64,000 nucleotides of DNA from Marinicauda salina (GCF_003122085.1 NZ_QEXV01000001.1:434001-498000); one strand, 5' to 3'; numbered from the stretch's first letter, positions 25,744-34,019 are shown. Notes: generated from the sequence alone by a model not told the origin. Translations and numbers: made by a program.

Positions 25744-26730
25744 ATGCTCGGGCGTAACTCATCCAAACCGCAGGTGCTCGTCCTGCACGACGGCGATCTC
25801 ACCAGCACGGTGCGCATGCTGTCGGCGGCGAAGATGATCCGCGCCTATCACCGCACGGCGCGCATCACCCTGCTGTGCGGTCCCGACTTCCACGGCCTGC
25901 TCAAGCACTGCCCCTATTTCAACGCCGTCGAACCGATCCTGCGCGAAACGGCGGGCAAGAATCTGTTCGAGCGCGTCAAGGCCGCCCGCGCCTCGCGGGT
26001 GGACTTCATCTACAATCTCGGCGCCGGGCCGGCCGCGGAGAAGGTGAAGGCGGCGATGCGCTTCGCGCGCGGGCGCTGGATCGACGCCGAGTACGATCCG
26101 CAGCTGGGCGGCCACCCGCTGGACCAGGTCGCGGGCATGCTGGGCCATTCCGGCCTCGGACCGGAGCATTACGAACTCGGCGAGGCGCCGGTGCCGGAAG
26201 CCGACTGGATCGATTTCGTCGCCAAGCACTCGCGCACGCTGGAGCCAGAATATTTCGGGCTGCAGGGACCGTACGTGCTGTTCGCGCCGGCGGGCGACGA
26301 CGTCGCCCCGGCGCTGCGCTGGCCCAAGGAGCGCTGGGCGTCGCTGGCGCACGCGCTGATCCAGGAAGGCATGGAGCCCGTGGTCGTCGGCGGGCCGCCG
26401 ACGCGCGAGCTCGGCCGCTACATCGCCCATGTCACGCCGGGCGCGCGCGATCTCACGGGCCGCGCCAATCTCGTCCAGCTGACCGGGCTGGGCCGCAAGG
26501 CCAATTTCGCCTTCGGCGAGGATGTCGGGCTTTTGCACCTGCTGTTCGCCGCCGGCGCGCCGGGCGTGATGTTCCACCCCGGCATGGAGGCCCCGCACTA
26601 CACCGCGCCGCGCGGGCCCTCGAGCACCGTCATCATGCACGCGCCCACGCTCGCCCAGATCAGCGCCGGCGAGGCGATTCAGGCCATGCGATTCGCCGGC
26701 GGATTCGCGCGCACTCCGGAGGCCGCGTGA
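25744..26730 (+). CDS. Glycosyltransferase family 9 (heptosyltransferase-like)
   Basis: A 328-residue GT-B protein with family-9 features: LVLHDGDLTSTVRML at the start, the P(A)GDDV..RWPKERWASLA loop and GPPTRELG, then LTGRANLVQLTGL and a C-terminal D-x-G-x-x-H-L variant EDVGLLHLLFAAG. GT9 enzymes include the ADP-heptose:LPS heptosyltransferases of the inner core. It pairs with the preceding GT4 gene (4-base gap, GAGG just upstream of the ATG). The usual D-T/S-G-x-x-H-L motif is altered (D-V-G-L-L-H), so the donor may differ from heptose. Confidence 0.85.
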   Translation: MLGRNSSKPQVLVLHDGDLTSTVRMLSAAKMIRAYHRTARITLLCGPDFHGLLKHCPYFNAVEPILRETAGKNLFERVKAARASRVDFIYNLGAGPAAEKVKAAMRFARGRWIDAEYDPQLGGHPLDQVAGMLGHSGLGPEHYELGEAPVPEADWIDFVAKHSRTLEPEYFGLQGPYVLFAPAGDDVAPALRWPKERWASLAHALIQEGMEPVVVGGPPTRELGRYIAHVTPGARDLTGRANLVQLTGLGRKANFAFGEDVGLLHLLFAAGAPGVMFHPGMEAPHYTAPRGPSSTVIMHAPTLAQISAGEAIQAMRFAGGFARTPEAA

Positions 26731-26866
26731 GCCGGCTTGATTCACCGCCGTTTCTCGGGATATTCGCTGGGCGCTTCGTCCGCGTCGGTCCGGCTGGATC
26801 GTCGCCGCTTCGCGGACGTTGATGCATGAACGCGATCATCACTGAACCATCGGTCCGCAGTCGTCA

Positions 26867-26881
26867 GGGAGAAGACGCATA
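26867..26881 (+). promoter_or_regulatory. Shine-Dalgarno and AUA start codon of infC
   Basis: GGGAGA (26867-26872) lies 6 bases before ATA (26879-26881). In this frame the previous stop is TGA at 26843-26845, and there is no ATG, GTG or TTG between it and GTG 26957, which falls inside the conserved N-terminal domain. ATA is therefore the most likely start. Rare start codons in infC allow IF-3 to repress its own synthesis. Confidence 0.8.
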
Positions 26882-27418
26882 GCACGACGTCCGCACGCCG
26901 CGCCGCCGCCCAAGAAAGAGGGCCCGCGCGTCAACAAAGACATCCGCGTTCCGCGGGTGCTGCTTATCGACGAAGAAGGCGAGAAACAGGGCGAGGTGCC
27001 CATCGAGGCCGCGCTCGAGGCCGCCGAGGAGGCGGGGCTCGACCTGGTCGAGGTGGCGCCGAACGCCGATCCGCCCGTTTGCAAGATTCTCGACTACGGC
27101 AAGCTCAAGTACCAGGAGCAGAAGCGCAAGGCCGAGGCGAAGAAGAAGCAGAAGACCCAGGACGTCAAAGAGATCAAGATGCGTCCGAACATCGATGTCC
27201 ATGACTACCAGGTGAAGACGAAGGCGATGAGCCGCTTCTTCGCCGAGGGCGACAAGGTGAAGGTCACGCTGCGCTTCCGCGGCCGCGAGATGGCCCACCA
27301 GGATCGCGGCATGGAGGTGATGAACCGGGTGAAGGAGGACTTCGCCGACGTCGCCAAGGTCGAGTTCGAGCCCAAGCTTGAAGGCCGCCAGATGATCATG
27401 GTGATGGCGCCGCGCTGA
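26879..27418 (+). CDS. infC: Translation initiation factor IF-3
   Basis: A 179-residue IF-3 when read from the non-canonical AUA codon at 26879. The N-terminal domain includes [19 protein letters not shown] and [19 protein letters not shown]-like segments (here [16 protein letters not shown]); the C-terminal domain includes [17 protein letters not shown] and [17 protein letters not shown]-3 keeps 30S subunits free and proofreads the initiator tRNA and start codon. A GTG start at 26957 would delete the first strand of the N-domain. The gene normally heads infC-rpmI-rplT, but here rpmI is 4 kb downstream, separated by three secreted repeat-protein genes. Confidence 0.95.
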   Translation: MARRPHAAPPPKKEGPRVNKDIRVPRVLLIDEEGEKQGEVPIEAALEAAEEAGLDLVEVAPNADPPVCKILDYGKLKYQEQKRKAEAKKKQKTQDVKEIKMRPNIDVHDYQVKTKAMSRFFAEGDKVKVTLRFRGREMAHQDRGMEVMNRVKEDFADVAKVEFEPKLEGRQMIMVMAPR

Positions 27419-27446
27419 TCCCGCCGGGCTTGCGGGATTACTTATT
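27418..27446 (+). terminator. Candidate intrinsic terminator after infC
   Basis: ATCCCGC (27418-27424) and GCGGGAT (27432-27438) form a 7-bp stem with a 7-base loop, followed by TACTTATT. It begins at the last base of the infC stop codon. The T tract is imperfect, so termination may be partial. Confidence 0.5.
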
Positions 27447-27529
27447 CGGATTGTGGCGGCTCGCCGAAGCGCGGTAGGCTTCCCCGAAGCGCCCGGCCCA
27501 TCTGGGCGCGACCGGGACAGGGGGCCGAC

Positions 27530-28453
27530 ATGATCCGATCTTCGCTCATCCTCGCTTCGCTGGCCGCGGCGGGGATCGCCGCCGACGCAGCGGCGCAGGA
27601 CTACAGTCTGTCGCCGTCGTTCGGCTCCGTCGAGCTCAGGGCCGGCTTCCTGCCCGATCCGCACGTGCGCAACCTGACGGCCGGCGGCGCGATCCGCGTT
27701 CAGGACCGGATGCCGGACTGCCGCGGCTATATCGCCAACGCGCCGGATTACAGCCTGCACTACACCGCCGGCTCGGCGCCGCTCTACATCAATGTCGATT
27801 CCGATCGCGACACGACGCTGATCGTCAACGGCCCGAACGCGCAGTGGTATTGCGACGACGACGGCGCCGACGAGCCGCTCAACCCGCTGCTCTACTGGTC
27901 GAACCCGCCGTCCGGCCGCTACGACATATGGGTCGGGACCTATTCCTCCGGCGCCGGCGCGCCCGCCACGCTGTTCATTTCAGAGATCGGCGAGAACACG
28001 CGCGGCGGCCAGGGTTCGGGCGGCTACGCCGGCGGGGTCAATATCGGCGCGCCGGCGATTAACGGCGACGTGACGCTGCGCGCCGGCTTCCTGCCCGATC
28101 CGTTCGAGCGCAACGTCACCGCCGGCGGACCGCTGCAGGCCTCCTCGGCGATCTCGTCCGAATGCCGCGGCTACGTCACCAGCGCGCCGACGCTCGAGCT
28201 CAACTATGACGGAAGCGGCAGGCTGCACATCTACACCCACGGCGGCGGCGACACCGTGCTGGCGGTGAACCGGCCCGACGGCAGCTGGACGTGCAATGAC
28301 GACGGGGGCGACGGGCTCAACGCCGGGCTCTCCTTCTCCGGATCGACCCGGGGCGTCTACGACATCTACGTGGGGACCTACGGGACGAGCCAGCGCTCGA
28401 CCACGCTGATGATCTCGGAGATCGCGCTGGGCCATACCCGGTCGCCGAAGTGA
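27530..28453 (+). CDS. Secreted protein with two PPC-like repeats
   Basis: A 307-residue protein with a signal peptide (1-22, ending AAAQ) and two tandem domains of about 120 residues (about 32-153 and 180-299) joined by a Gly-rich linker. Each reads GFLPDP...GG...CRGY...AP...(L/I)Y...DT(T/V)L.VN.P...W.C.DD...LN..L...G.YDI.VGTY...LFISEI. The DTxL...DDG...SGxYDIxVGTYS pattern resembles the bacterial pre-peptidase C-terminal (PPC) beta-sandwich domain. Each repeat has one Cys pair (C64/C108 and C212/C255). No catalytic domain is present. Similar single-domain proteins are sometimes annotated as peptidase S1, which the sequence does not support. First of three tandem paralogues. Confidence 0.8.
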   Translation: MIRSSLILASLAAAGIAADAAAQDYSLSPSFGSVELRAGFLPDPHVRNLTAGGAIRVQDRMPDCRGYIANAPDYSLHYTAGSAPLYINVDSDRDTTLIVNGPNAQWYCDDDGADEPLNPLLYWSNPPSGRYDIWVGTYSSGAGAPATLFISEIGENTRGGQGSGGYAGGVNIGAPAINGDVTLRAGFLPDPFERNVTAGGPLQASSAISSECRGYVTSAPTLELNYDGSGRLHIYTHGGGDTVLAVNRPDGSWTCNDDGGDGLNAGLSFSGSTRGVYDIYVGTYGTSQRSTTLMISEIALGHTRSPK

Positions 28454-28460
28454 CCGGACC

Positions 28461-28497
28461 GCGACGCCGGTCGGACGAGCCGGTCCGGCGGCGTCGC
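28461..28497 (+). terminator. Hairpin after the two-repeat gene, possible terminator
   Basis: GCGACGCCG (28461-28469) pairs with its complement at 28489-28497; the loop can form an inner hairpin. AATTTC follows. The T-tract is short, so this is a weak candidate lying 8 bases after the stop. Confidence 0.4.
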
Positions 28498-28577
28498 AAT
28501 TTCGCCCTTCTTGGGAGGGTGTAATCACGCGTGCGGGGGCAGGCAGGACGCGCCCCCGTCGAAACAAGGGGACAGAC

Positions 28578-29042
28578 ATGCTTCGCACCACGCTCATCGC
28601 CGCGGCCGCGACGGCCGCGCTCGCCATCCCGGCGGCCGCTCAGGACTATTCGCTCAACCCGTCCTACGGGACCGTCAGCCTGACCTCCGGGTTCACGCCG
28701 GATCCGCACACCGTCAATCTGCAGTCGGGCGGCTCGATCTCGGCGGCGAATGTCGGCTCGAACTGCCGCGGCTATATCGCCGACGCGCCGGACTACCGCC
28801 TCCACTACACCTCGGGTTCGCTGCCGCTGATCATTTCGGTGGCCTCGTCCTCCGACACGACGCTCGTCGTCAACGGGCCGGACGGAAGCTGGTATTGCAA
28901 CGATGACGGCGGCAACGGGCTGAACCCGTCCCTGCGCTGGAATTCGCCCATGTCGGGCCAGTACGACATCTGGGTCGGCACCTATGGCGGCGCCAGCCTC
29001 GAGAACGCACAGCTTCACATCTCCGAGCTCAACAGCCAGTAG
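28578..29042 (+). CDS. Secreted protein with a single PPC-like domain
   Basis: A 154-residue protein: signal peptide 1-21 (ending AAAQ) and one copy of the same domain seen in the flanking genes (about 33-151), with the Cys pair C63/C107, GFTPDPHTVNL at the start, the acidic CNDDGG segment and the closing LHISEL. The first 24 mature residues (DYSLNPSYGTVSL) match the first gene of the cluster closely. It is the minimal form of the family. AGGGG lies 7 bases before the ATG. Function unknown; likely periplasmic or released. Confidence 0.8.
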   Translation: MLRTTLIAAAATAALAIPAAAQDYSLNPSYGTVSLTSGFTPDPHTVNLQSGGSISAANVGSNCRGYIADAPDYRLHYTSGSLPLIISVASSSDTTLVVNGPDGSWYCNDDGGNGLNPSLRWNSPMSGQYDIWVGTYGGASLENAQLHISELNSQ

Positions 29043-29073
29043 TCGCCGGTCGAGGCGACCGGGAGGAGACCCC

Positions 29074-31275
29074 ATGACCCGAACCATCACAGCACAGCTG
29101 GCCTGTGCTGGCCTGATCGCCTGCGCGGCGGTCGCCGGCGCCCAGGCCCAGACGCCCGGTGCGGAGCCGGCCCACGGAAACGTCGACGTCTCGTCGGGCT
29201 TCGCCGACGATCCACGATCGGTAGGCGTGCGCGGCGGCGGCGCGATCAGCGCCGACCGGCTGGATTCGTCCTGCCGCGGCTATATCAACGACGCCCCGAC
29301 GATCGCGGTGAACTACGCCGACGCCGGCGATTTCGACCTCTATATCTCCGCGGCGTCGGACATCGACACGACGCTGGCCGTCGTCGCGCCGGACGGATCG
29401 GTCCATTGCGACGACGACGGCGGCGAGGGCGCGTTCAATCCCGGCGTGCGGATCGATGATCCCGCCTCCGGCCGCTACGACGTCTGGCTGGGCACCTACA
29501 GCGCCGGGGTCGGCTATCCGCCGGGGATGATTCACGTCTCCGAGCTGGGCTTCTTCGACACCAACGATTTCGCCCGCTCGCTCGACCCGGCGGCCGTCGC
29601 GGCGCACTCCATGAGCCTCGAGGCAGGCTTCGCCGACGATCCGCGTTCGGTCGAGGTGACCTCCGGCGGCGAGGTTAGTCTCTCCAGCCAGCCCGGAAGC
29701 TGCCGCGGCTGGGCCGGCGAAGCGCCGGATCTGCGCCTGAGCTACGAGGCCGACGGCTTCCCGCTCTTCTTCTCGACCGAGAGCGAGACCGACGGCACGC
29801 TCGTCGTCATGACGCCGTCGGGCGAGTATCTGTGCGACGATGACAGCGCGTCGGGCTTCAATCCGGGCGTGCGCATCCAGGAGCCCGAGAGCGGCGAGTA
29901 CGTCGTCTGGGCCGGGACCTATTCCGATGTCGGCGAGCGTCCCGCGACCCTGCACGTCTCCGAGATCGGCTTCGCCGGCGTCGACAATTCGCTCGACGTC
30001 ACGGCGGCTTCGGTCTCCGGCGATGTCGCGCTGGCCAGCGGCTTCACCCCCGACCCGCACACCATGGACGTGCGCGGCGGCGGAGCCATCCAGGCCGGCC
30101 AGGCCACCGACGGCCAGGTCGTCGCGGAAGGCTACTGCACCGGCTATGTCAGCCGGGCGCCGACCGCGGAGCTGACCTTCGAGGCCGGCGAGATGCCGCT
30201 GTTCATCTCGGCGACGACCGACGGCGACGGGACCCTGTTGGTCAACGCCCCGGACGGCGCGTGGTGGTGCAATGACGACCAGCAGGGGCTGAACCCGGGC
30301 CTGCGCTTCGACGATCCGCAGTCGGGCGTCTATGACATCTATCTCGGCAATCTTCGCGGCGAGGAGGAGCTCCCCGGCCAGCTGCACATCTCCGAACTCG
30401 GCTACGGCGCCGAGGGCGAGGGCGGCGGCCCGGTCGATATCGGCCTGCCCGCCCTGTTCGGCGACCACGACATCGAGGGCGGCTTCCTGCCCGACCCCTA
30501 CCAGATCGAGGTCGAGGCCGGCGGCCCGCTCGACGCCGACGACGCCGTGCCCGGCGAGGACTACTGCCGCGGTCATGTCACCGAGGCGCCGACCGCGGAG
30601 ATCCGCTATGACGGCGCGTCCGAGCTGCACATCTATGTTCGCTCCGAGCGCGACACGACGCTTGCGGTGAACCTGCCTGACGGGACGTGGGTGTGCGACG
30701 ACGACGGCGCGGACGGCCTCAATCCGGGGCTCTCCTTCTCGCCGGACGCCAGCGGCGTCTACGACGTCTATGTCGGGACCTATAGCGGCGGCGGCGCGTC
30801 GCCGGCGACGCTCTACGTCTCCGAGATCGCGCTCGATCACGGCGTCGGGGCCGAGGATGTCGTCGACATCTCGCTGCCCGCCCGCGAAGGCGATCATGCG
30901 CTGGCGGCGGGGTTCACCCCCGACCCGTACGAGGTCGAGGTGACCGCCGGCGGCCAGGTCGATCTCAGCGACGCCATCTCGCAGGCGGGCCTCTACTGCC
31001 CGGGCTATGGCGACGCCGCGCCCAATGTCGAACTCGACTGGGACGGCGAGGGCGGACCACTCTTCGTCTACACCGAGTCCGGCGCCGACACGACGCTCGC
31101 GATCAATCTCCCCGACGGGAGCTGGGTCTGCGACGACGACGGCGCGGAGGGCCTGCGCGCCGGGCTCGAGATCGAGAACGCGCCCGACGGGATCTACGAC
31201 ATCTATGTCGGGCAGTTCAGCCGTGGGACCGCCTCGGCGAGCCTGCTCATCTCCGAGCTGGGCATGAGCGAGTAG
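29074..31275 (+). CDS. Secreted protein with five PPC-like repeats
   Basis: A 733-residue protein: signal peptide (1-26, ending AQAQ) and five domain copies at about 37-160, 178-300, 317-444, 464-586 and 607-731. Cys pairs are C67/C112, C210/C254, C355/C399, C498/C541 and C642/C686, a constant spacing of 43-45 residues, the second Cys being followed by an acidic D/N-D-D run. Repeats 4 and 5 are the most regular (DTTLA(V/I)NLPDG(T/S)WVCDDDGA). Repeats 1 and 2 share GFADDPRSV. The ATG at 29074 has GGGAGGAG upstream. The protein is strongly acidic. No anchor, enzyme or sorting domain is seen, so an adhesive, ion-binding or structural role is only a guess. Confidence 0.8.
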   Translation: MTRTITAQLACAGLIACAAVAGAQAQTPGAEPAHGNVDVSSGFADDPRSVGVRGGGAISADRLDSSCRGYINDAPTIAVNYADAGDFDLYISAASDIDTTLAVVAPDGSVHCDDDGGEGAFNPGVRIDDPASGRYDVWLGTYSAGVGYPPGMIHVSELGFFDTNDFARSLDPAAVAAHSMSLEAGFADDPRSVEVTSGGEVSLSSQPGSCRGWAGEAPDLRLSYEADGFPLFFSTESETDGTLVVMTPSGEYLCDDDSASGFNPGVRIQEPESGEYVVWAGTYSDVGERPATLHVSEIGFAGVDNSLDVTAASVSGDVALASGFTPDPHTMDVRGGGAIQAGQATDGQVVAEGYCTGYVSRAPTAELTFEAGEMPLFISATTDGDGTLLVNAPDGAWWCNDDQQGLNPGLRFDDPQSGVYDIYLGNLRGEEELPGQLHISELGYGAEGEGGGPVDIGLPALFGDHDIEGGFLPDPYQIEVEAGGPLDADDAVPGEDYCRGHVTEAPTAEIRYDGASELHIYVRSERDTTLAVNLPDGTWVCDDDGADGLNPGLSFSPDASGVYDVYVGTYSGGGASPATLYVSEIALDHGVGAEDVVDISLPAREGDHALAAGFTPDPYEVEVTAGGQVDLSDAISQAGLYCPGYGDAAPNVELDWDGEGGPLFVYTESGADTTLAINLPDGSWVCDDDGAEGLRAGLEIENAPDGIYDIYVGQFSRGTASASLLISELGMSE

Positions 31276-31300
31276 CGCTTCGGCGCAGTCTCGAAGCAGG

Positions 31301-31330
31301 GCGGCGCGCCGGAGACGGCGCGCCGCTCTT
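31301..31330 (+). terminator. Probable terminator after the five-repeat gene
   Basis: A perfect 10-bp stem, GCGGCGCGCC (31301-31310) and GGCGCGCCGC (31317-31326), closes a 6-base loop and is followed by TCTT. It would separate the repeat genes from rpmI. Confidence 0.6.
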
Positions 31331-31356
31331 GCATTCACGCGCGCGGCGCGTATAAC
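31329..31356 (+). promoter_or_regulatory. Candidate promoter of rpmI-rplT-pheS-pheT
   Basis: TTGCAT (31329-31334), a 16-base spacer and TATAAC (31351-31356) lie about 97 bases upstream of rpmI. The -10 matches TATAAT at five of six positions. Together with the upstream terminator it suggests that rpmI is transcribed independently of infC. Confidence 0.5.
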
Positions 31357-31452
31357 CGCGCGTTCCGAAACCCCGGCCCACCCGGCCCTTTCGACATGCC
31401 GGGCGGCCGTGAACGCGATGCGGACGGCCCGCCGTCCCGAAAGGAGAGCGAA

Positions 31453-31656
31453 ATGTCGAAGATGAAGACCAAGAGCGGCGCCAAGAAGCGCTTCAAGGTC
31501 ACCGGCACCGGCAAGGTGCTCGCCGCCCAGTCCGGCAAGCGCCACGGCATGATCAAGCGTACGCCGAAGCAGATCCGCCAGAAGCGCGGAACCGACACGC
31601 TTTCGGCTCCCGACGCGAAGATCGTCAAGCAGCATTACCTGCCCTACAGCCGCTGA
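31453..31656 (+). CDS. rpmI: 50S ribosomal protein L35
   Basis: A 67-residue L35: [20 protein letters not shown] is the family N-terminus, followed by [20 protein letters not shown] and a basic C-terminus. The ATG at 31453 has AAGGAG 6 bases upstream; the longer in-frame ORF is rejected. It is followed after 39 bases by rplT, the standard pairing. In enterobacteria L20 represses this operon at an rpmI leader; no such structure was verified here. Confidence 0.97.
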   Translation: MSKMKTKSGAKKRFKVTGTGKVLAAQSGKRHGMIKRTPKQIRQKRGTDTLSAPDAKIVKQHYLPYSR

Positions 31657-31695
31657 GGCTGCGTCCGGCTTAAGACCGTTTGAAGGAGAGCTGAC

Positions 31696-32055
31696 ATGGC
31701 TCGCGTTTCCTCGGGACCCGCGTCCCACGCCCGTCACCGCAAGATCATCAAGCTCGCGAAGGGCTATTACGGCCGCCGGAAGAACACCTTCCGCGTCGCC
31801 AACCAGGCCGTCGAGAAGGCCGGCCAGTACGCCTATCGCGATCGCCGCGCGAAGAAGCGCAATTTCCGCAGCCTGTGGATCCAGCGCATCAACGCCGCCG
31901 CGCGCCTGAACGACCTCACCTATTCGCGATTTATGAACGGGCTGGCGAAAGCCGGGATCGAGCTGGACCGCAAGGTTCTCGCCGATCTCGCCGTTCGCGA
32001 GCCCGACGCCTTCAAGGCTCTGGCCGACCAGGCCAAGAGCGCCCTGCAGGCTTGA
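31696..32055 (+). CDS. rplT: 50S ribosomal protein L20
   Basis: A 119-residue L20, essential for early 50S assembly and binding domain II of 23S rRNA. The family segments [20 protein letters not shown], then [21 protein letters not shown] and [19 protein letters not shown] are all present. AAGGAG precedes the ATG. A terminator-like hairpin follows, before pheS. Confidence 0.98.
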   Translation: MARVSSGPASHARHRKIIKLAKGYYGRRKNTFRVANQAVEKAGQYAYRDRRAKKRNFRSLWIQRINAAARLNDLTYSRFMNGLAKAGIELDRKVLADLAVREPDAFKALADQAKSALQA

Positions 32056-32097
32056 GGACGCCGCCCGGTCCGCCGGGCGCGCCCTCCGCGACCGAAG

Positions 32098-32129
32098 CGC
32101 CCGCCTGCGGTATCGCCGGCGGGCGTTTT
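32098..32129 (+). terminator. Intrinsic terminator after rplT
   Basis: CGCCCGCC (32098-32105) pairs with GGCGGGCG (32118-32125) and is followed by TTTT. It lies 42 bases after the rplT stop and may reduce read-through into pheS. Confidence 0.75.
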
Positions 32130-32211
32130 CATGTCCGATCGAAACGAGGTTTGAGCGCGGGGCCGCGCGCGGCTATCAAGCCGCCTGACGGGACCGCGGC
32201 GGGAAGACGAC

Positions 32212-33297
32212 ATGACTGATGCATCCGAACTCGAGGCGCTGGAAAAGCGCGTGCGCGGCGAGATCGAAGCCGCCGCCGACCTGCGCGCGCTCGACGATGT
32301 CCGCGTCGCCGCGCTGGGCAAGAAGGGCGAGCTCAGCCTGAAGATGCGCGAGCTGGGCAAGATGAGCCCGGAGGAGCGCCAGGTGATGGGCCCCGCGCTC
32401 AACCGCGTGAAGGACGCGCTCAACGCCGCCGTCGCCGAGAAGAAGGCCGCCCTGGAGACCGCCGCGCTCGAGGCCGCGCTGGCGACCGAGCGCGTCGACG
32501 TCTCGCTGCCGGTCTCGCCCGGCCGCCAGGGCCGGCTCCATCCTGTGAACCAGGTGATGGAGGAGCTCGCGGTGATCTTCGCCGACATGGGCTTCGCCGT
32601 CGCCGAGGGCCCGGACGTCGAGGACGACTTCCACAATTTCACCGCGCTCAACTTCCCGCCCAACCATCCCGCGCGCGACACCCAGGACACCTTCTTCATG
32701 GAGGCGCGAGACGAGCAGGGCGCGCCGAAGGTGCTGCGCACGCACACCTCGCCGGTCCAGATCCGCACCATGCTGGGCGGCTCGCCGCCGATCCGCATCA
32801 TCGCGCCGGGCCGGGTCTACCGGAACGACTGGGACCAGACCCACACGCCGATGTTCCACCAGGTCGAGGGTCTGGTCATCGACCGCGAGACCCATATGGG
32901 CCATCTCAAGGGCTGCCTGATGGACTTCGTCGCCGCCTTCTTCGAGACCGACGAGGTTGAGGCGCGCTTCCGGCCGCACCACTTCCCCTTCACCGAGCCG
33001 AGCGCTGAGATGGACGTGCGCTACGAGCGCGTCGGCGACGCGATCAAGGTCGGCTCGGGCGATGACTGGATGGAGATTCTCGGCTGCGGGATGGTCCATC
33101 CCAACGTCATCCGGGCCTGCGGCCTCGATCCCGACGAATTCCAGGGCTTCGCCTTCGGCATGGGCGTCGACCGGCTGGCCTCGCTCAAATACGGCATGCC
33201 GGATCTCAGGCCTTTCTTCGAGCCCGATCCGCGCTGGCTGGCTCATTACGGCTTCAGCCCGCTCTTGCAGGCCAATCTCGCCACGGGGCTGAGCTGA
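32212..33297 (+). CDS. pheS: Phenylalanyl-tRNA synthetase alpha subunit
   Basis: A 361-residue class II synthetase alpha subunit; with PheT it forms the alpha2beta2 enzyme that charges tRNA-Phe. An N-terminal coiled-coil arm (about 1-100) is followed by the catalytic core: [19 protein letters not shown], motif 2 ([21 protein letters not shown]) spread over about 195-217, and motif 3 ([19 protein letters not shown]). Length is normal. GGGAAGA lies 5 bases before the ATG. Between it and pheT lie a palindromic repeat and a small unknown gene, whereas the two genes are usually adjacent. Confidence 0.97.
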   Translation: MTDASELEALEKRVRGEIEAAADLRALDDVRVAALGKKGELSLKMRELGKMSPEERQVMGPALNRVKDALNAAVAEKKAALETAALEAALATERVDVSLPVSPGRQGRLHPVNQVMEELAVIFADMGFAVAEGPDVEDDFHNFTALNFPPNHPARDTQDTFFMEARDEQGAPKVLRTHTSPVQIRTMLGGSPPIRIIAPGRVYRNDWDQTHTPMFHQVEGLVIDRETHMGHLKGCLMDFVAAFFETDEVEARFRPHHFPFTEPSAEMDVRYERVGDAIKVGSGDDWMEILGCGMVHPNVIRACGLDPDEFQGFAFGMGVDRLASLKYGMPDLRPFFEPDPRWLAHYGFSPLLQANLATGLS

Positions 33298-33326
33298 TGA
33301 CGATCGCCGACGCCTGCAATCAGGGT

Positions 33327-33390
33327 CACCCCACCCTTCGCGGCCTTCGGCCGCTCTCCCTCCCCTCGAGGGGAGGGTCGGGGTGGGGTG
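33327..33390. repeat. Intergenic palindromic element (family 1)
   Basis: Nested inverted repeats: outer arms CACCCCACCC (33327-33336) and its complement (33381-33390), an inner hairpin GCGGCC-TTC-GGCCGC (33340-33354) and a perfect 20-base palindrome with half-site CCCTCCCCTC (33358-33377). The same 20-mer recurs at 36605-36624 and 56825-56844. It lies immediately after pheS. Confidence 0.9.
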
Positions 33391-33415
33391 CGCGTCATGA
33401 TCGGAGGCGCCAATC

Positions 33416-34003
33416 ATGACGGAACGCTCTTCACCGCCTCGCTGGCGGCTGCGCTTCGAGACCGTCGGTTCGATCACCGCGATCGTGGTCGGCGTCGCCG
33501 CGCTGTTCGTGAGCTGGGACCAGGGCCGGGTGATGCGCCAGGAGATCCGCGCCTCGGTCTGGCCGGCGCTGCAGGTCGACGGCTTCGTCGAGTCCGGCCC
33601 CGATGAACTCTCCATGGGCCTGCGCGTGCAGAACGCCGGCGTCGGACCGGCGCTGATCGAGCGCTTCACCGTCTACGAGCAGGGCGAGCTCGTGCGCGAC
33701 ATCGCCGATCTGCGTGCGCGCATGGGCGAGGATGTGGACTTCTCCCAGGAAAGCCTGACGGGCCGGATCATCGCCGCCGGCGACGAGGTCCGCCCCTTCC
33801 TGTTCCGCTATGACGACCCGGCCGCCGCGGCCGCCGAGCTGGGCTCGAGCGACGCCGTCGACATTCTCGCCGCCGTGTCCGGCCGATGGGAGGCGGAGGT
33901 CTGCTACTGCTCCAGCCTCGGCCAGTGCTGGACCAGCGATCTGAGCCCCGAACCGCCCGTCGAGACCGCGCGTTGCGACGCGGCGCCGGCGAGCGATCTC
34001 TGA
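33416..34003 (+). CDS. Membrane-anchored hypothetical protein between pheS and pheT
   Basis: A 195-residue protein with one N-terminal membrane helix (about 17-34, VGSITAIVVGVAALFVSW) and a roughly 150-residue domain that is probably periplasmic. A C-terminal Cys cluster (CYCSSLGQC plus one more Cys near the end) could bind metal or form disulfides. GGAGG lies 8 bases before the ATG, so expression is likely. No family is recognised. Its stop is 16 bases before pheT, so it is placed inside the pheST operon. Confidence 0.68.
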   Translation: MTERSSPPRWRLRFETVGSITAIVVGVAALFVSWDQGRVMRQEIRASVWPALQVDGFVESGPDELSMGLRVQNAGVGPALIERFTVYEQGELVRDIADLRARMGEDVDFSQESLTGRIIAAGDEVRPFLFRYDDPAAAAAELGSSDAVDILAAVSGRWEAEVCYCSSLGQCWTSDLSPEPPVETARCDAAPASDL

Positions 34004-34019
34004 CCCCGGGACCGAACCG

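Noticed and set aside
26957-27418. infC start at GTG 26957
   Set aside because: It would remove the conserved start of the IF-3 N-domain, which is encoded in frame upstream.
27530-28453. Annotation as peptidase S1
   Set aside because: No His-Asp-Ser triad or trypsin-like GDSGGP motif is present; only PPC-like domains are seen.
29029-31737. 902-codon frame antisense to the five-repeat protein
   Set aside because: The plus-strand frame has a signal peptide and eight regular repeats across three genes; the antisense frame has no coherent domain.
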